From positions 16,930,364 to 16,994,363 of the forward strand of contig NC_056762.1 in NCBI RefSeq assembly GCF_018687715.1: DNA of 64,000 nt, read 5' to 3'. Both the position numbers and the translations under genes were made by a program. Below the pieces are notes generated by a model, which was not told the DNA's origin, searched no databases, and was given only the letters and a program-made list of their open reading frames with translations. This document shows, piece by piece, positions 1 to 10,499 of the stretch. The stretch is from Carya illinoinensis (lineage: Eukaryota > Streptophyta > Magnoliopsida > Fagales > Juglandaceae). Position 1 is the first letter of the stretch. Every line of letters begins with the position of its first letter.

Positions 1-1141
1 AGCATCATGGGTCGTTGGTGCCTCATCATCAACCTCTCCAGGTGTAACAGCATATACCCGAGCTTGCACTGTTTGCCTCTGATTTGTTCTTCCACTATGT
101 CGACCTCCACGACTTCCTTGAACTCTAACAGGGCACTCACGAGCAAAATGTCCCTTTTGGCCACAACGGTAACAATGGGTTCCACCACTTAGCCGACACT
201 CATCCTGATGGGCTCTATTACACCTTCTACAAACTGGCACCCGTCCTCCCATATGTACTCCTGAGGCTGCTTGTGGTCGAGTCCCGGTCCGCTGAATAAA
301 CTTCTGAGGTGAACCAGAATTACTTCCTTTGCCAGTAAAACTCTGCCTTTTTTTGTCCTGAAGGGGAGCCCATACTCAAATTAATCTCTCGCTCTGCAAG
401 AGTGACCAAGTCAACTAAATCCTGAAAAGTGAAAATCCGGTGGCAGACTACCATTCTGCATATATCAGGACGCAGATCATCTTGGAAATGCTCGGCCTGC
501 ATCTCCTCCGTGGCGATGAGGTGGGTAGCAAATCGCCCAAGCTCTATAAATCTTCGGGCGTACTGTTCCACGGTCATACTTCCTTGGATCAAGCTTGTAA
601 ACTCTCTTGCTTTTTGCCACCTTACAGAAGCGGAAAAGAAATGATCATTAAATTCTTTCTTAAAGCGTTGCTAGGACACAGCGGCAAAAGACCCCAATTC
701 TGACTCCAACATTAGTCTTTTTGTATCCCACCATTCAGAAGCAGTACCTTGCAACAAATAACTGGCATAAAGTATTTGTTGCATCTCAGTGCAACCAAAG
801 ACTTCAAATGTTCTTTCTAAATCTCTAATCCACTTTCCAGTCCGAAGTGGATCCTCTTCCCTCGTGAAAGATGGGGTTCTATGCACTAGAAAGCGCTCAT
901 AGGTGCATCCAGCTTGCACCGCTCTACTAGGCTCTCCTTGTTGTGGCCTAAAATTTTGCTGTAGAAAATCAGTCATTTGCCTTAACGCTTGGGCTATGGC
1001 ATTGTCTCTCAGCGTATCATCCCGAGGCTCTTTAGTAGGCTTTCTTGGCCTTACCATTTTCTTGCCACAACACAACCTTTTACCCCCTTTAAATATTGAA
1101 TAAAACCAACAACATAAAACCAAAACCAAAACCGAAACCAC
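1..1141 (-). pseudogene. Ty3/Gypsy gag, partial and broken
   Basis: Gag of a Tekay-like LTR retrotransposon, read on the minus strand and running off the left window edge. Gag coats the element RNA in cytoplasmic particles. The N-terminal part (1141 down to 671) carries the retrotransposon gag signature around WIRDLERTFEVFGC and ASEWWDTK. The frame continues after a TAG stop near 671, probably a mutated tryptophan codon, through 592-320 with the gag C-terminal part (YARRFIELGRFA). After a frame change near 320, a CCHC zinc knuckle CYRCGQKGHFAREC lies at about 135-180. The gag follows its own LTR (1367-3418) and primer site. Stop and frameshift make it non-functional as read. Family assignment is by motif memory, not a search. 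Confidence 0.85.
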
Positions 1142-1352
1142 ATAACAAGAAAATAAAATATACTAGCATGCAATAACATAACTAAACAAATAAATACAAA
1201 CAAGCTAACTCAAATAAATTCAAATCAAATAAAACAAAACAAATAAAACATGTCAAATAGAAAACTTTAAATAAAATAGATTTCAAATCACAATTTTAAA
1301 AACTTTCTGGTACTACACCTACGGGACATGTGGTTTTACCTAGAGTCAAACC

Positions 1353-1364
1353 GCTCTGATACCA
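1353..1364 (-). other. Primer binding site, tRNA-iMet type
   Basis: On the minus strand this reads TGGTATCAGAGC, the standard plant initiator-methionine tRNA primer site. It lies two bases inside the LTR end at 1367. This fixes the element's orientation and marks 1367-3418 as its 5' LTR. Confidence 0.9.
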
Positions 1365-1366
1365 CC

Positions 1367-3418
1367 TGTGACGCCCCCAATTCCCACGTATAAAAATACG
1401 TGCAGATTGAAACGTCGGGATGATGACAACACGGGTCACCATCCTATCGCTAAGTGCCAAGTGTGTGTACATGCAACAAGTGTACAATAAAAACACGCAA
1501 CAGATAATAAAAGTCTTATAACTAAGTAGTAGAATTTTTGTTTAATACAAACCCGTTTAAAACATACATAATAAAATATTACAAGTCACAAATATCGTTT
1601 CAAAACCAAACTGCAAGGCATAAAAACTCCAAATCAAAACTCTGGCGGAGCCGCCACCTCGGGCTCAGCCTCCTCCTCCTCCTCGACATATGGATCAAAA
1701 TCTACGGTACCAAAATGGTGCCGCAGGTAAGTAACATTCCAAACGCCACAAGATAAAAACATATTAAACTCAAACAATATGTATAAAAGATTGCCAAATG
1801 CACATATCCCATAAATTCACATTTTTCCACGCACGCCAAAAATCCCATTTGGCCCCAAAAACATATTACCTTTCAACTCACGCCAAAAGTCTCATTTGGC
1901 CCAAAACAAAATTCAATTCAATAACCAATTAATCTGAATGCACCATGACCTCCCCTAGGGGTCATCCGCACACCTAGCTCCCATTGTCACATCACGGGTA
2001 ACGACCATACGTGTGACTTCGTAACGAACGATGCCCAGTTTCGCTCCCCGCGCATACGTAGCCAAGCATCCTCTAGCCCTCGCCAGCAAAGGGCCACGGA
2101 GTTGGTACGAGAGCGTTACCATCCCGCCCACTCTTGTTGTCACCCAGCGACAACCCAGGGGATGCCACCCAGTATATTACGCTCCCGAGTGACCAAAGGA
2201 GCTCCACCAAGATAATACCTCATCTCGGCTTGGGGTCATGATACACACGCACCCGAAAATCTATTTACACAAATAAAATCAGTTTTTCTCAATTTAATAC
2301 ATGCACATGAATGCATCATGCAATGCACACCTCAAGACACAATTTATCAACAAATTACAACATCAACAACAACCAAACAACTTCGTTTTCAAATCCATCC
2401 GACCCCCGACTCCTCTGACTCAGTCCGGAATTAACCAACCAGTCAATGAATTTATTGTAAAAGTAATAATATATTTAAATCTAAAATAGAGTTTGAAAAA
2501 TACTTACAGCGCTATAGGATAATTTTTGAAGGATCAAGGAGCTGCAAACGGCGGAGAAAAAGTAACGTAACAGTGTAAAATACACTGTGGCCGTGGGTTG
2601 TAAAATACCCACTTTCGAACGGGAAAAAACCAAGACTTAAAATTGATGGGGAATGGCCTAGAGATGTTTATGAAGCTAATAGAAGTGAGTGTTGGCCGTG
2701 GGTGGTGGTGGAAGTGAAAAAAGGGCAAAATGGAGTTGAGCTCGTGGGAGCTGCTCCGGCAACGGATCGGAGCTGAAAATGGGTGGTTTAGGATAGCAAG
2801 AGGTAGGTGATGAAGTGGTGAAGAGATGGTGGCAGGAGGTGGAATGACGGCGGTGGAAATGCACAAAAACCGTGCGATTTGGAGGAGCTCGTGGCGGCTA
2901 ACGGTGGCTCGGATGGAGGTGAAATTTGGTGGGGCGGTGCGCCGGCCGGAGGGGAAGAGAGCTGGGTGGGTGGTGTCGACCACATCTCTGGCGAGCGGTG
3001 GTGCTGGGTTGAGAAGTAGAACGACGATAGTGAGGAGAGAGAGAGGGCGTAGCGCACGGGGGGAGAAACGGAAAAAGAAGAAGAAAGAAAAGAAAGAAAG
3101 AAGAAAAGAAAGAAAAGAGAGAAAAAAAAAGAAAAGAGAAGAAAGAAAAAGAGAAAAAGAAAAGATGGAGAAAAAAAATGAAGTCCAATCCTCATCTCTG
3201 GAGTCCAGAAACTGATCCGACGAAAACAATTTTAAAAACTATAAAACAACTAAATTAATTTAAACACCACGTCAAACTAAAATATAATAAATAAATAGCA
3301 AAAACTAACAACTAAATTTTAAATCCAAAAACAAACTAAATTAAAATAAAAGAACTAATATTATAATTAAATTAAAATACTCATTTTGTGAAAATACATG
3401 TAAAAACAGGGTATCACA
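1367..3418 (-). mobile_element. 5' LTR of Tekay-like Ty3 element
   Basis: A 2052-bp LTR read on the minus strand. It starts TGTGATACCCTG at 3418 and ends GGGGGCGTCACA at 1367, followed by the tRNA-iMet site and gag. It is homologous over its length to the solo LTRs at 18553-20818 and 55211-57215: shared ends, a purine/pyrimidine-rich block (here about 3060-3175), paired palindromes at 2571-2612, and a shared block around 1690-1720. The purine block creates long lysine-rich or serine/phenylalanine-rich open frames on both strands; these are not genes. It is inserted in a LINE, whose sequence resumes at about 3419. The matching target duplication would lie beyond the left edge. Confidence 0.9.
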
Positions 3419-3423
3419 AACAT

Positions 3424-4463
3424 CGAGACTAGATTGGCTGGTTTGAAAAGGAAGTATCTTTCCAAAGGGGGTAGAATCACTCTTATTAAAAGTATGTTAT
3501 CCAATCTCCCTAAGTACTTTCTTTCTTTATTCTCAGTTCCTCTTCGAGTGGCTTATAGTATGGAAAAAATCTTTTGTATTTTTTGCAGGGTGGACTTGGA
3601 AATGAGAAATAGTTCCACTTGACTAAATGGGATAAGATTTGTTCCCCCCCCCCCCCCCTCCCCCCCGGCGGGGCACCCTTTTTTTCTTGTGGTGGTTTGG
3701 GGATATGAAAGCTGAGTACTTTCAACAAAGCCTTACTCGGGAAATGGCTTTGGAGGTACCATCAAGAAGGTGATGCTTTAAGGGCTGGGAGGATTGTTTT
3801 TTGCAGTTTCAAATTTAAGGTGGGTCGAGGCACTAGGGTCAGATTTTGGTTTGATGTCTGGTGCAGTGAGACTGCTGTCAAGGAGTCTTTTCCTTCTCTT
3901 TTCAAAAGAGCATCATACAAGGAAGCTTCAGTTGCTGTTCATATGGACATTTCAAATGGCCTGCTGCAGTGGAATGTGCCATTTATAAGAGTAGTGCAAG
4001 ATTGGGAACTGGGAGATATTTCTAACTTACAATGTGCATTGACTTTGGAGCATGGTGTAGCGGGCAAACTGTTGTGGATTCATCCCGGGAACTAGAACTT
4101 CTTAGCAAGGTCATTTTATAATGCTTTGACTTCCCAACCTTCTACTACATTCCCTTGGAAGCGTATTTGGAAAAGCAAAGTGCATGTAAAAGTTGTTTTT
4201 TTTGGTTAGCTGGTTTCTCATGGAAAAGTCCTAACCAAAGACAAGCTGAGGAAGTGCAGTATTTTCATAATGGATTGTTGCTTTATGTGCAAAAGGAATG
4301 GAGAATCAACAGACCACCTTCTTCTCCATTGTGATGTGGCGAAGGCTCTTTGGGATGATATATTTGCAAGGATGGATATGGAAAATGGTGCCTTTATGGT
4401 GTATATGGAACGAGTGGAATGGACGTTGCTTTGGTAATAGAGAATGTTCTTTTTTTGTTTTTT

Positions 4464-4502
<39 letters not shown>

Positions 4503-4692
4503 AATTAGAGTTTTATTTTATCAATGTTTGTTACTTTGTGTTAAGGCACTTGCATTAGAGGGGGTTAATCTAAATGACTTGTAAGCTTCTTTTTTGGTTA
4601 GTGTGCTGTAATTAGGTATATTTCTCTTGTATGCTACCTGTGTTTGCCTAATTATGAGGATTAATAAATTTTTCTTGTAAAAAAAAAAAAGA
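3424..4692 (+). mobile_element. L1-type LINE 3' fragment
   Basis: The 3' part of a plant L1-type non-LTR retrotransposon, truncated on its left by the Tekay-like insertion. The post-RT segment [17 protein letters not shown] is at 3440-3500. FWFDVWCSETAVKESFP and the WELGDIS region (3820-4095) are typical of LINE ORF2, and a zinc-finger-like zf-RVT segment with CFMC and DHLLLHC lies at about 4270-4335. The frame is broken several times, with a poly-C tract at 3644-3666 and a G tract at 4466-4501. A short A-rich tail at about 4679-4691 fits the element's 3' end. Nothing here could encode an active protein. Confidence 0.85.
4466..4501 (+). repeat. G36 homopolymer
   Basis: An uninterrupted run of 36 G after a T-rich stretch, inside the LINE fragment. 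A second tract, C15-T-C7, sits at 3644-3666 in the same fragment. Both interrupt sequence that should be coding. They may be genuine slippage expansions or assembly artefacts. Confidence 0.95.
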
Positions 4693-5333
4693 AATATCCT
4701 TGCACTTTGGTATCCTCATAGAAGGTAACTGGCAATGATGTGGTGATGGGTGGGAAACATGTTTTTCTCTCCTTCTACTCAATTCCTTCTCTTTTTCTAC
4801 GATATTTGATAACAGAATAGCAGAGTAGGTCAATTGAACCTAGCTTTGAAACATCTCGTCCACATATCTCATCTTCGTAGTGCTGAATCTTTTAGGCCGA
4901 TCTAGTACCATCCTCAAGGTGGTTTGCCCATTGGACCTTAGGCTTACACATTAATCATCATTGATGATATATTCTCTGATGCATTTTGCTTTGAAGCGCC
5001 TCACTCTATCATTTGGACTTTTCATGAATTACTGTTACTGCCAGCAATACCAGTTGAACGTGTTTTCTGCAGTTATATTAGTTTTAAATCGCTCAATATG
5101 TATGTGGACCACTTCTGTTGCACGTTAGAATGAATTGAGTATGTTCTCTGGTAAGCTGAGCTATGTTTGTACTTGATTCTTTTAACTCCGTGACTGCAAC
5201 TTCCATTTGTTTTTCTTTCTTTTTATATTGTACTGTATTAACTTTTTTTGAAGGTATCAATGAACATCTGGATGTCGAGACTTAAATATTTCTACAACAA
5301 CTTTTTTCTAGCTGTTGGCATGTAGTTGTGCAG
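4693..5333. other. Low-copy sequence, possible exon relic
   Basis: No clear gene. One stretch at about 4950-5072 stays open on the plus strand (it includes DDIFSDAFCFEAPHS) and ends just before a possible splice acceptor TTTTCTGCAG. Stops interrupt the frame upstream (near 4904 and 4939). It could be a decayed exon of the gene-like sequence that follows, but I do not recognise it. Confidence 0.3.
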
Positions 5334-5602
5334 GAAAGGCATCAGTCATGATGGATCTGATCACGTTGTTTTCTGAGTTAGCGGCTACCCTCATAATTTT
5401 GGTGACAAGGCCTTGTTCGCTTTTCAAACTAGCATGCTTCTTCACTATGAAAACTGTTTTCATCGTAATTCACACTTGGATGGAGTTGGTAAGGGCTACA
5501 TTTGGCTTCCACGTGAATCTATTCTCCAGAACCATGGTGTTGACAGTTGCGCTTATATCTCTGCCTGTACGAATTTTGAATGCCTTAAAGAGAGAGAGAC
5601 AG
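5334..5602 (+). pseudogene. Candidate exon with an in-frame stop
   Basis: A protein-like stretch of unknown family. It lies between a plausible acceptor (TTGTGCAG, ending 5333) and a plausible donor (ACAG|GTCAGT at 5603). The frame reads through motifs such as GYPHNFGDKALFAFQTSML, FHRNSHLDGVGKGYIWLP and HGVDSCAYISACTNFECL. The composition (Trp, Cys, His, Gly; no low complexity) looks like real protein rather than a chance frame. One TGA at 5374-5376 interrupts it; a CGA arginine codon changed by C-to-T would explain this. Alternatively the acceptor TTTTCTGAG at 5368-5376 starts the exon later and avoids the stop. I could not join it in phase to a downstream exon. Confidence 0.4.
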
Positions 5603-5737
5603 GTCAGTACTATGTTCACTTAGTTATTTCCAGTCCAGTGCTTTCAGATTATTGTAGCTGAGCTTGTGCTTTTCTTCTGATTGTCAATTTGTTGGAGTTA
5701 TGCACACGACACAACATTGAGCAAAGGTATAATTTTG

Positions 5738-6190
5738 ATGAGACTGTTGATAGGTATAGGGCAACGAGTTGGAACAATTTTTTGAAGTATGAAACTTGCC
5801 AAAGATGATGCTTTAGTCTCTGTGAAGTTTATGCCAGGTTTATTATATTATCTACCTGGCAATGTGATGACGGTTACTTTTAGCGTTCATTTAAATGTGT
5901 GACAAACTAGGGTAAAATTTATGTTTGGTTTTTACTGATCAAAAAAATTTATGTTTGGTTTTCTTAAAGGTTTACCCTTGACCTCCAGCGCTGAAGAGCA
6001 TTCCATGAATGGGTTCTTTATAGAATAGCGTGACTATCGCTGCACTTGGATTCTTAGGACGAATATTTCATACAAGGGTGCAGTTGAATATATACCGGGA
6101 TGGCCTACCAAAAGTTACTTTGTTTTTGGGCCTCAAATAGACCAGAGAACATTTCTGAGGGATTTTTTCTTTTCAGCATTCGAGTTTATA
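5738..6190 (+). other. Possible decayed exon fragments
   Basis: Two short protein-like runs. At about 5726-5800 the frame gives NFDETVDRYRATSWNNFL; it then shifts by one base to give SVKFMPGLLYYLPGNVMTV (about 5817-5875). At about 6070-6160 another frame gives YKGAVEYIPGWPTKSYFVFG. Together with 5334-5602 they suggest a once-coding locus, now shifted, or several small exons with boundaries I cannot fix. No family is recognised. Confidence 0.3.
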
Positions 6191-6428
6191 TTTCTCTGGA
6201 CAATAACTGTGTAAGATTTTTGTGCCCGCTTTGAGTCTAGGGTGAAGGATTTCGTTGGTTCACCGTGTCTGCTTTTGCTTCTGACAAGGTGTATGTTTGT
6301 TTTTACTCAGCTTTGTCGTGCTCCGCTAATCTATCAGAATGTGTCCATTTAATTTATGCACTTTTTTCTTGTGCTTGTAATTTTCAGCTCCCAACATATT
6401 CTAGATATGTGGCTCTTATTCTGTGCAG

Positions 6429-6705
6429 CTTGAATTGTATCTGCATGATATCCAGATCGAGTTGGAGAATCTTGAATGGGATAGGAAGGAATTGGTAGAC
6501 GATCTTCGAACAGCCATTAAAGAACGTAAAAGGATGGAGTTGATATTAGCAGAGGTTGAAGAAGAACATGACAAGGCCATTGCCAAAATTGAACAATTAG
6601 AGGGTGAGGTACAGATGTCATACTGTAGTATTATGAGAAATTTTATTCGCTGGATTGAATGCATGCTTTCTGAGAACGTCATAGAACAATTAAGGTTTAA
6701 ATTCT

Positions 6706-6749
<44 letters not shown>

Positions 6750-8297
6750 AAACTAATTTTTATGGCAAGTTGTGTGGCACTTACGGTGAAAGCTATGAAA
6801 CACCTAAGTTTGTTTGTTGGAAAATGATAGGGATCCCACTCGTGGATCCCGCTAACTTGTCCTGCTCCCTTTTTTTTTTTTTTTTGAATTTTTTTTTACA
6901 GAAAGATTAAGAAAATTATATTTAATTATATTGTGAATTTTATTCATTTTTTAAAAATATTTAAAAGTGTTAAAAATATATTTTTTTAACACTTTTAAAT
7001 ATTTTTAAAAAATGAATAAAATTCACAATATAATTAAATATAATTTTCGTTAATCTTTCTATAAACAAAAAATTAAAAAAAAAAAGAAAAAAAAAGAAAG
7101 AAGCGGGACAAGTTAGCAAGATCCCCAGCGGGATCTCTAGGATTGTCCTTGTTTGTTTCAGTCTTGAACAAATAATGTCAGAAAATATTCTCAGTTAATG
7201 TCTTTTCAAGTTTCTTATTTTCTGCATCTGATTGATAGCCTGAGAATGGTTTTTTTTAATAAGTAAAAAAAATTTATCAAAACAAGTAAATATGCATAAC
7301 CCAACTAACAGGAAGTATGCAGAAAAACCACTAACTCGACCTGCCCGCATGATCCGACTCGACTTGATCGGATACAGTCGGGGGGAATACCATCCAACCT
7401 GCTAAATGTCGGATGGAACCCGGCACTTAAAATCGCTTTTTACACATGTATCAACCCCTTGCCCCCACTTCTCTTAGCTCCTGCTGCCCGACTTCTGTCT
7501 TCTCATTGCAGTTCGTCACCACCTCCATTCATTGGAAAGTTACAGGTCCTATTGGCTCCAAGACGACTTCTTGTTGCTCGGTTTTCTTCTTTGATGGGTT
7601 AGGTTTGTTCTTCTTCGATGATATTTAGTTTTCTTCATACTTTTTTTATTGTTAACAGTTTCAGGATCTGAAAAATGAGAATCTTCGGCTGAAAGAAATT
7701 AAGGATGAGGTTTATTGGAGCATTAAAGGTCCAGATGACATGGACAATGGCCAAAACACTGGCTTTTCTGAAAGCTCTGGCATTCCCTATGGGATCTCGT
7801 CATGGAAATCCAGTTACAATGGAAGTGGTATCTTTCTCCAAGACCCGATGATGTCCAAAGACACTTGGGGAGATGAGGAAAAACCTAAAACAAAGTTTCT
7901 GAATTTCTTAAAAGCCCGCATCCAGCCACTTAACCCTGACATCATCTCCAGACAATTAGATATGGATGAAGTTCTTGGCCAACGCAGGGAGGTTGCAATG
8001 TCACATAGCCTTTTCAGTGCGGTGTTATCACTTTTGGTTGGAATAATTATCTGGGAAGCTGAAGACCCGTGCATGCCCCTTGTGGTTGCCCTCTTCACGG
8101 TTGTTGGCATGTCCTTGAAGAGTGTATTCGAGCTTTTCTCCACCATAAAGATCAAACATGCTTCTGATGCAGTCGCTCTCTTAAGCTTCAATTGGTTCGT
8201 ACTTGGCATGCTTACCTACCCGGCACTGCCAAGAGTTGCCAGAATGTTAGCTCCAATGTCTTTAATGGTTGTGGACAAACTTGTTAGCTCGCTTTGA
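6429..8297 (+). CDS. Coiled-coil protein with C-terminal membrane segments, last two exons
   Basis: Two phase-0 exons join cleanly. Exon 6429-6608 follows acceptor CTGTGCAG and ends GAG|GTACAG. Exon 7665-8297 follows acceptor GTTTCAG and ends at TGA 8295-8297. Together they encode about 270 residues. The first part (ELENLEWDRKELVDDLRTAI onward) is a charged coiled coil of roughly 75 residues. A Ser/Gly-rich linker follows, then a C-terminal region with two or three hydrophobic helices: AVLSLLVGIIIW, MPLVVALFTVVGMSL, and a segment around LSFNWFVLGMLTYPAL. This suggests a membrane-anchored plant protein. I do not recognise the family, and the upstream exons and true start are not resolved. Both exons are open with good splice sites, so this looks like a genuine gene. 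Its intron 6609-7664 holds a poly-T tract and a Mutator-like MITE. Confidence 0.75.
6709..6745 (+). repeat. Poly-T tract in intron
   Basis: A run of 37 T in the intron between the two coding exons. It could be the minus-strand tail of a retroposed sequence, but no recognisable element body adjoins it. Confidence 0.9.
6820..7148. mobile_element. Mutator-like MITE in an intron
   Basis: A 329-bp fold-back element. The left arm (from GGAAAATGATAGGGATCCC) and right arm pair almost along their whole length, about 160 bp each, around an AT-rich centre near 6980. It is flanked by perfect 9-bp direct repeats TTGTTTGTT at 6811-6819 and 7149-7157. A 9-bp target duplication with long terminal inverted repeats is the hallmark of Mutator-like (MULE) elements. 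It has no coding capacity. It lies in the intron of the coiled-coil gene and transcripts would fold into a long hairpin. Confidence 0.85.
7158..7664 (+). other. Intron remainder
   Basis: Rest of the intron between 6609 and 7664. It includes a GC-richer segment at about 7330-7430 that stands out from the AT-rich surroundings and may be an old insertion. No gene is seen. It ends in a normal T-rich tract and TTTCAG acceptor. Confidence 0.5.
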
Positions 8298-8421
8298 TCT
8301 TTCCTGAGTTTAGAACTGCTTGGCTCTTTCCGTAACATGTAAATATATCATATACCATGGAACATGGTGTTTGTTCATCTTGCTAATGCTTCTTATAGCT
8401 ATTGTACGGAAGCAGTGGTTA

Positions 8422-8628
8422 AGGCCTACTTTGGATATTGAGTTCAGATGATTTTTTTTTTTTCCCTTCGGTATATTAAGATAAAAGTTCAATAAACGGT
8501 TAGAATATTATTTTTGTTTTAAAATTTGCAAAAGTTAGAATTGTTTATTATATTTTATTTAAAAATTTAAAAAAATTAAAATAATTAAATGAAATGAATT
8601 GAGATAGTTTTATTATTCAAACAAAGCC
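8422..8628. mobile_element. Tourist-like MITE
   Basis: An AT-rich element of about 207 bp just downstream of the coiled-coil gene. Its ends, GGCCTACTTTGGATA and the reverse complement of TTCAAACAAAGCC, form imperfect inverted repeats. TTA flanks both sides (8419-8421 and 8629-8631), the usual PIF/Harbinger target. The interior resembles a family I associate with Fagales genomes, but that is memory and not a search. Confidence 0.55.
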
Positions 8629-8639
8629 TTAGTTGTCCA

Positions 8640-9068
8640 TGACTCCGTTTGTATATGTTGCCATAAATCCCGTCTTTTTTCATTTTTAATTTTTTTTGGG
8701 CTTTGTTTCCTTTCGTGATAAGGGTTCCTGATAAGGTATTTTGGTCCATCAAGGATCGTTGAAAAATTGTTTTTTGTTTTTTTAAAGCATTTTGTGTATT
8801 TTTTTAAAAGATTCTAAAAAAAACAATACTAACAAACAAAAAGCTTGGTTGTATAAATCAAATTATGTTAGTTCTCCTCTAAGCTTACTTTGGTAGAGGA
8901 AGTTTTGGTGGATGGCAAGTCTCGTCTTGCTCGTTGAGTGAGGAAGGGAAAATCTATTGTGCGTATTAATGGTGGGAGGAATGGAGGATTTGGAGGAGAG
9001 ATGTGAGAATCTAAAACTAACAGCAGAAGAGAATTTGATAATGAAAAAAAATCTAGTTGCAAGCATAA
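8640..9068. other. Intergenic, nothing recognised
   Basis: AT-rich sequence with no supported gene. Short open frames here show no family features. Confidence 0.5.
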
Positions 9069-9191
9069 TTGTGTACTAATATGTACACCAATTTATTGTG
9101 ATTGGTCCAAAAGTAGATTTTATTAAAAACAGTATTAATTTAAATTTTAAGTATGAAAGAATCAATATTGGTACACAGATTAGTGTACGAC
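9069..9191. mobile_element. Small hairpin MITE
   Basis: An element of about 123 bp with inverted ends. GTGTACTAATATGTACACCAAT at the left pairs with the reverse complement of ATTGGTACACAGATTAGTGTAC at the right, with a few mismatches. No clear target duplication was found. Confidence 0.5.
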
Positions 9192-9381
9192 TTTGCTTAT
9201 ATGAAGCAAAACTCTTCGAAAATTGAACTTGAGGTAGATTAATTGGGGAAGTTGAAGATTGAATGTGAGAGAAGTATGGTGGGGAAATTGATCTTGAATC
9301 ATAAGGTAAGGAAGTTGTCAGACCCACAATGAGCAAGATCTGGAAGTTAAGTGGGACTTTTATCATAAGATCAGTCAGAAC

Positions 9382-9835
9382 TTGTACGTGGTGAAATTTG
9401 AAAACCAGAGGGACAGGGGACGAGTCTTGGATGGAAAACCATGGCTCTTTGACAATCAACTCCTAATTCTGAATCCATTTGATGGATTAATGCCTCCTCA
9501 TAAAATGTGCTTCGATCAGAAAGTCTTCTGGATCCACTTGAACAACCTTCCATTGGCGTGTTTGTTCTGAGAGGTTGGATAGAAAATTGGTGCCTCTTTG
9601 GTTGTGTGTGAGAGGTGGATGTGAGTGGGGAGTATTGAATGGGGAAATCATCTGAGGGTGAATATTGAAGTGGATATTAGGAAGGCCATAACAAAAGGTA
9701 GAACTGTAAACTTGGAGGGGAATAAGTTGTGGGTGTCCTTAACATACGAAAAACTACCTAAAATCTATTTTAAGTGTGGTAGAATTAAACATGATAATGA
9801 TGGTTGTAAGGGGGTGAATGGGAAGAGGGGTAGTA
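9382..9835 (+). pseudogene. LINE ORF1 (DUF4283 and zinc knuckle)
   Basis: The RNA-binding ORF1 protein of the LINE. The DUF4283 part reads NLYVVKFENQRDRGRVLDGK and WIHLNNLPLAC (9382-9570). After a stop and frame change come KAITKGRTVNLEGNKLWVSL and the zinc knuckle YFKCGRIKHDNDGCKG (about 9765-9812). In such proteins the usual first knuckle pair is CFKCG; here a Tyr precedes it but both Cys are present. An acidic Gly/Glu-rich tail follows (9895-10295) in another frame. The protein would package LINE RNA. It is not intact. Confidence 0.7.
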
Positions 9836-10499
9836 TGTAATATGGTAGCTGGTTGTGAGACCAGTTCAGATCCAAAGGGAAAATTGTTGAGAAGATGGGG
9901 AGCTTTGGGCAGGAGGATGAAGGGGAGACTAGTGAAAGGGGGATTAGGGGAAGTGAGACTACAGAAAATTCTGCTCCGAGAATAATGGAGACATTAGAGG
10001 TGATGGAAACTGATGTGGATGTGCTGGTTGAAGGCAAGACTAGTGGGGGGATTCGGGATGGGGTTGAGATTCCTGCAAACATTGTGTTTGAAGAAATGCT
10101 AGAGGGTAGTATTGGAAGTGGAAACAGGGAGGATGTTGCTAGTATTATGCAGTCTATTAAGAGGGAGGGCGTGGGGAGTGATATGGGTGCTGAAGGAAGG
10201 GATATTTCACAGGTTGAGTTGGAGTTTGAAGATAGTCCTCAACAGCTTGTGAATGCTGACATTTGCATTGAGAGTTGTATGGAGACAAGGGAGTAGAGGA
10301 GATGGAAAATAAGAGCAAGTAGGAATGGTTGTCAAAAGCTTATTGTGGGTTCTTATGGGGGTGAAAGGAAGATACAAGTGAGAGGAGCAGTGAATGAGGT
10401 GAATGGGGTAGTGAAGAGGCGCAGAAGGCTTGGGAAGGAGTTAAGGGGTGAAAATAACATGTTATTGGTGAAGGCTGTGAAACAGCCTTGCCAAGAATT

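Noticed and set aside
2534..3229. Long overlapping open frames on both strands, rich in Ser/Phe or Lys/Glu
   Set aside because: They come from the purine/pyrimidine-rich block of the Tekay-like LTR. The same kind of frames recur at 18680-18994 and 55321-55664 in the other LTR copies.
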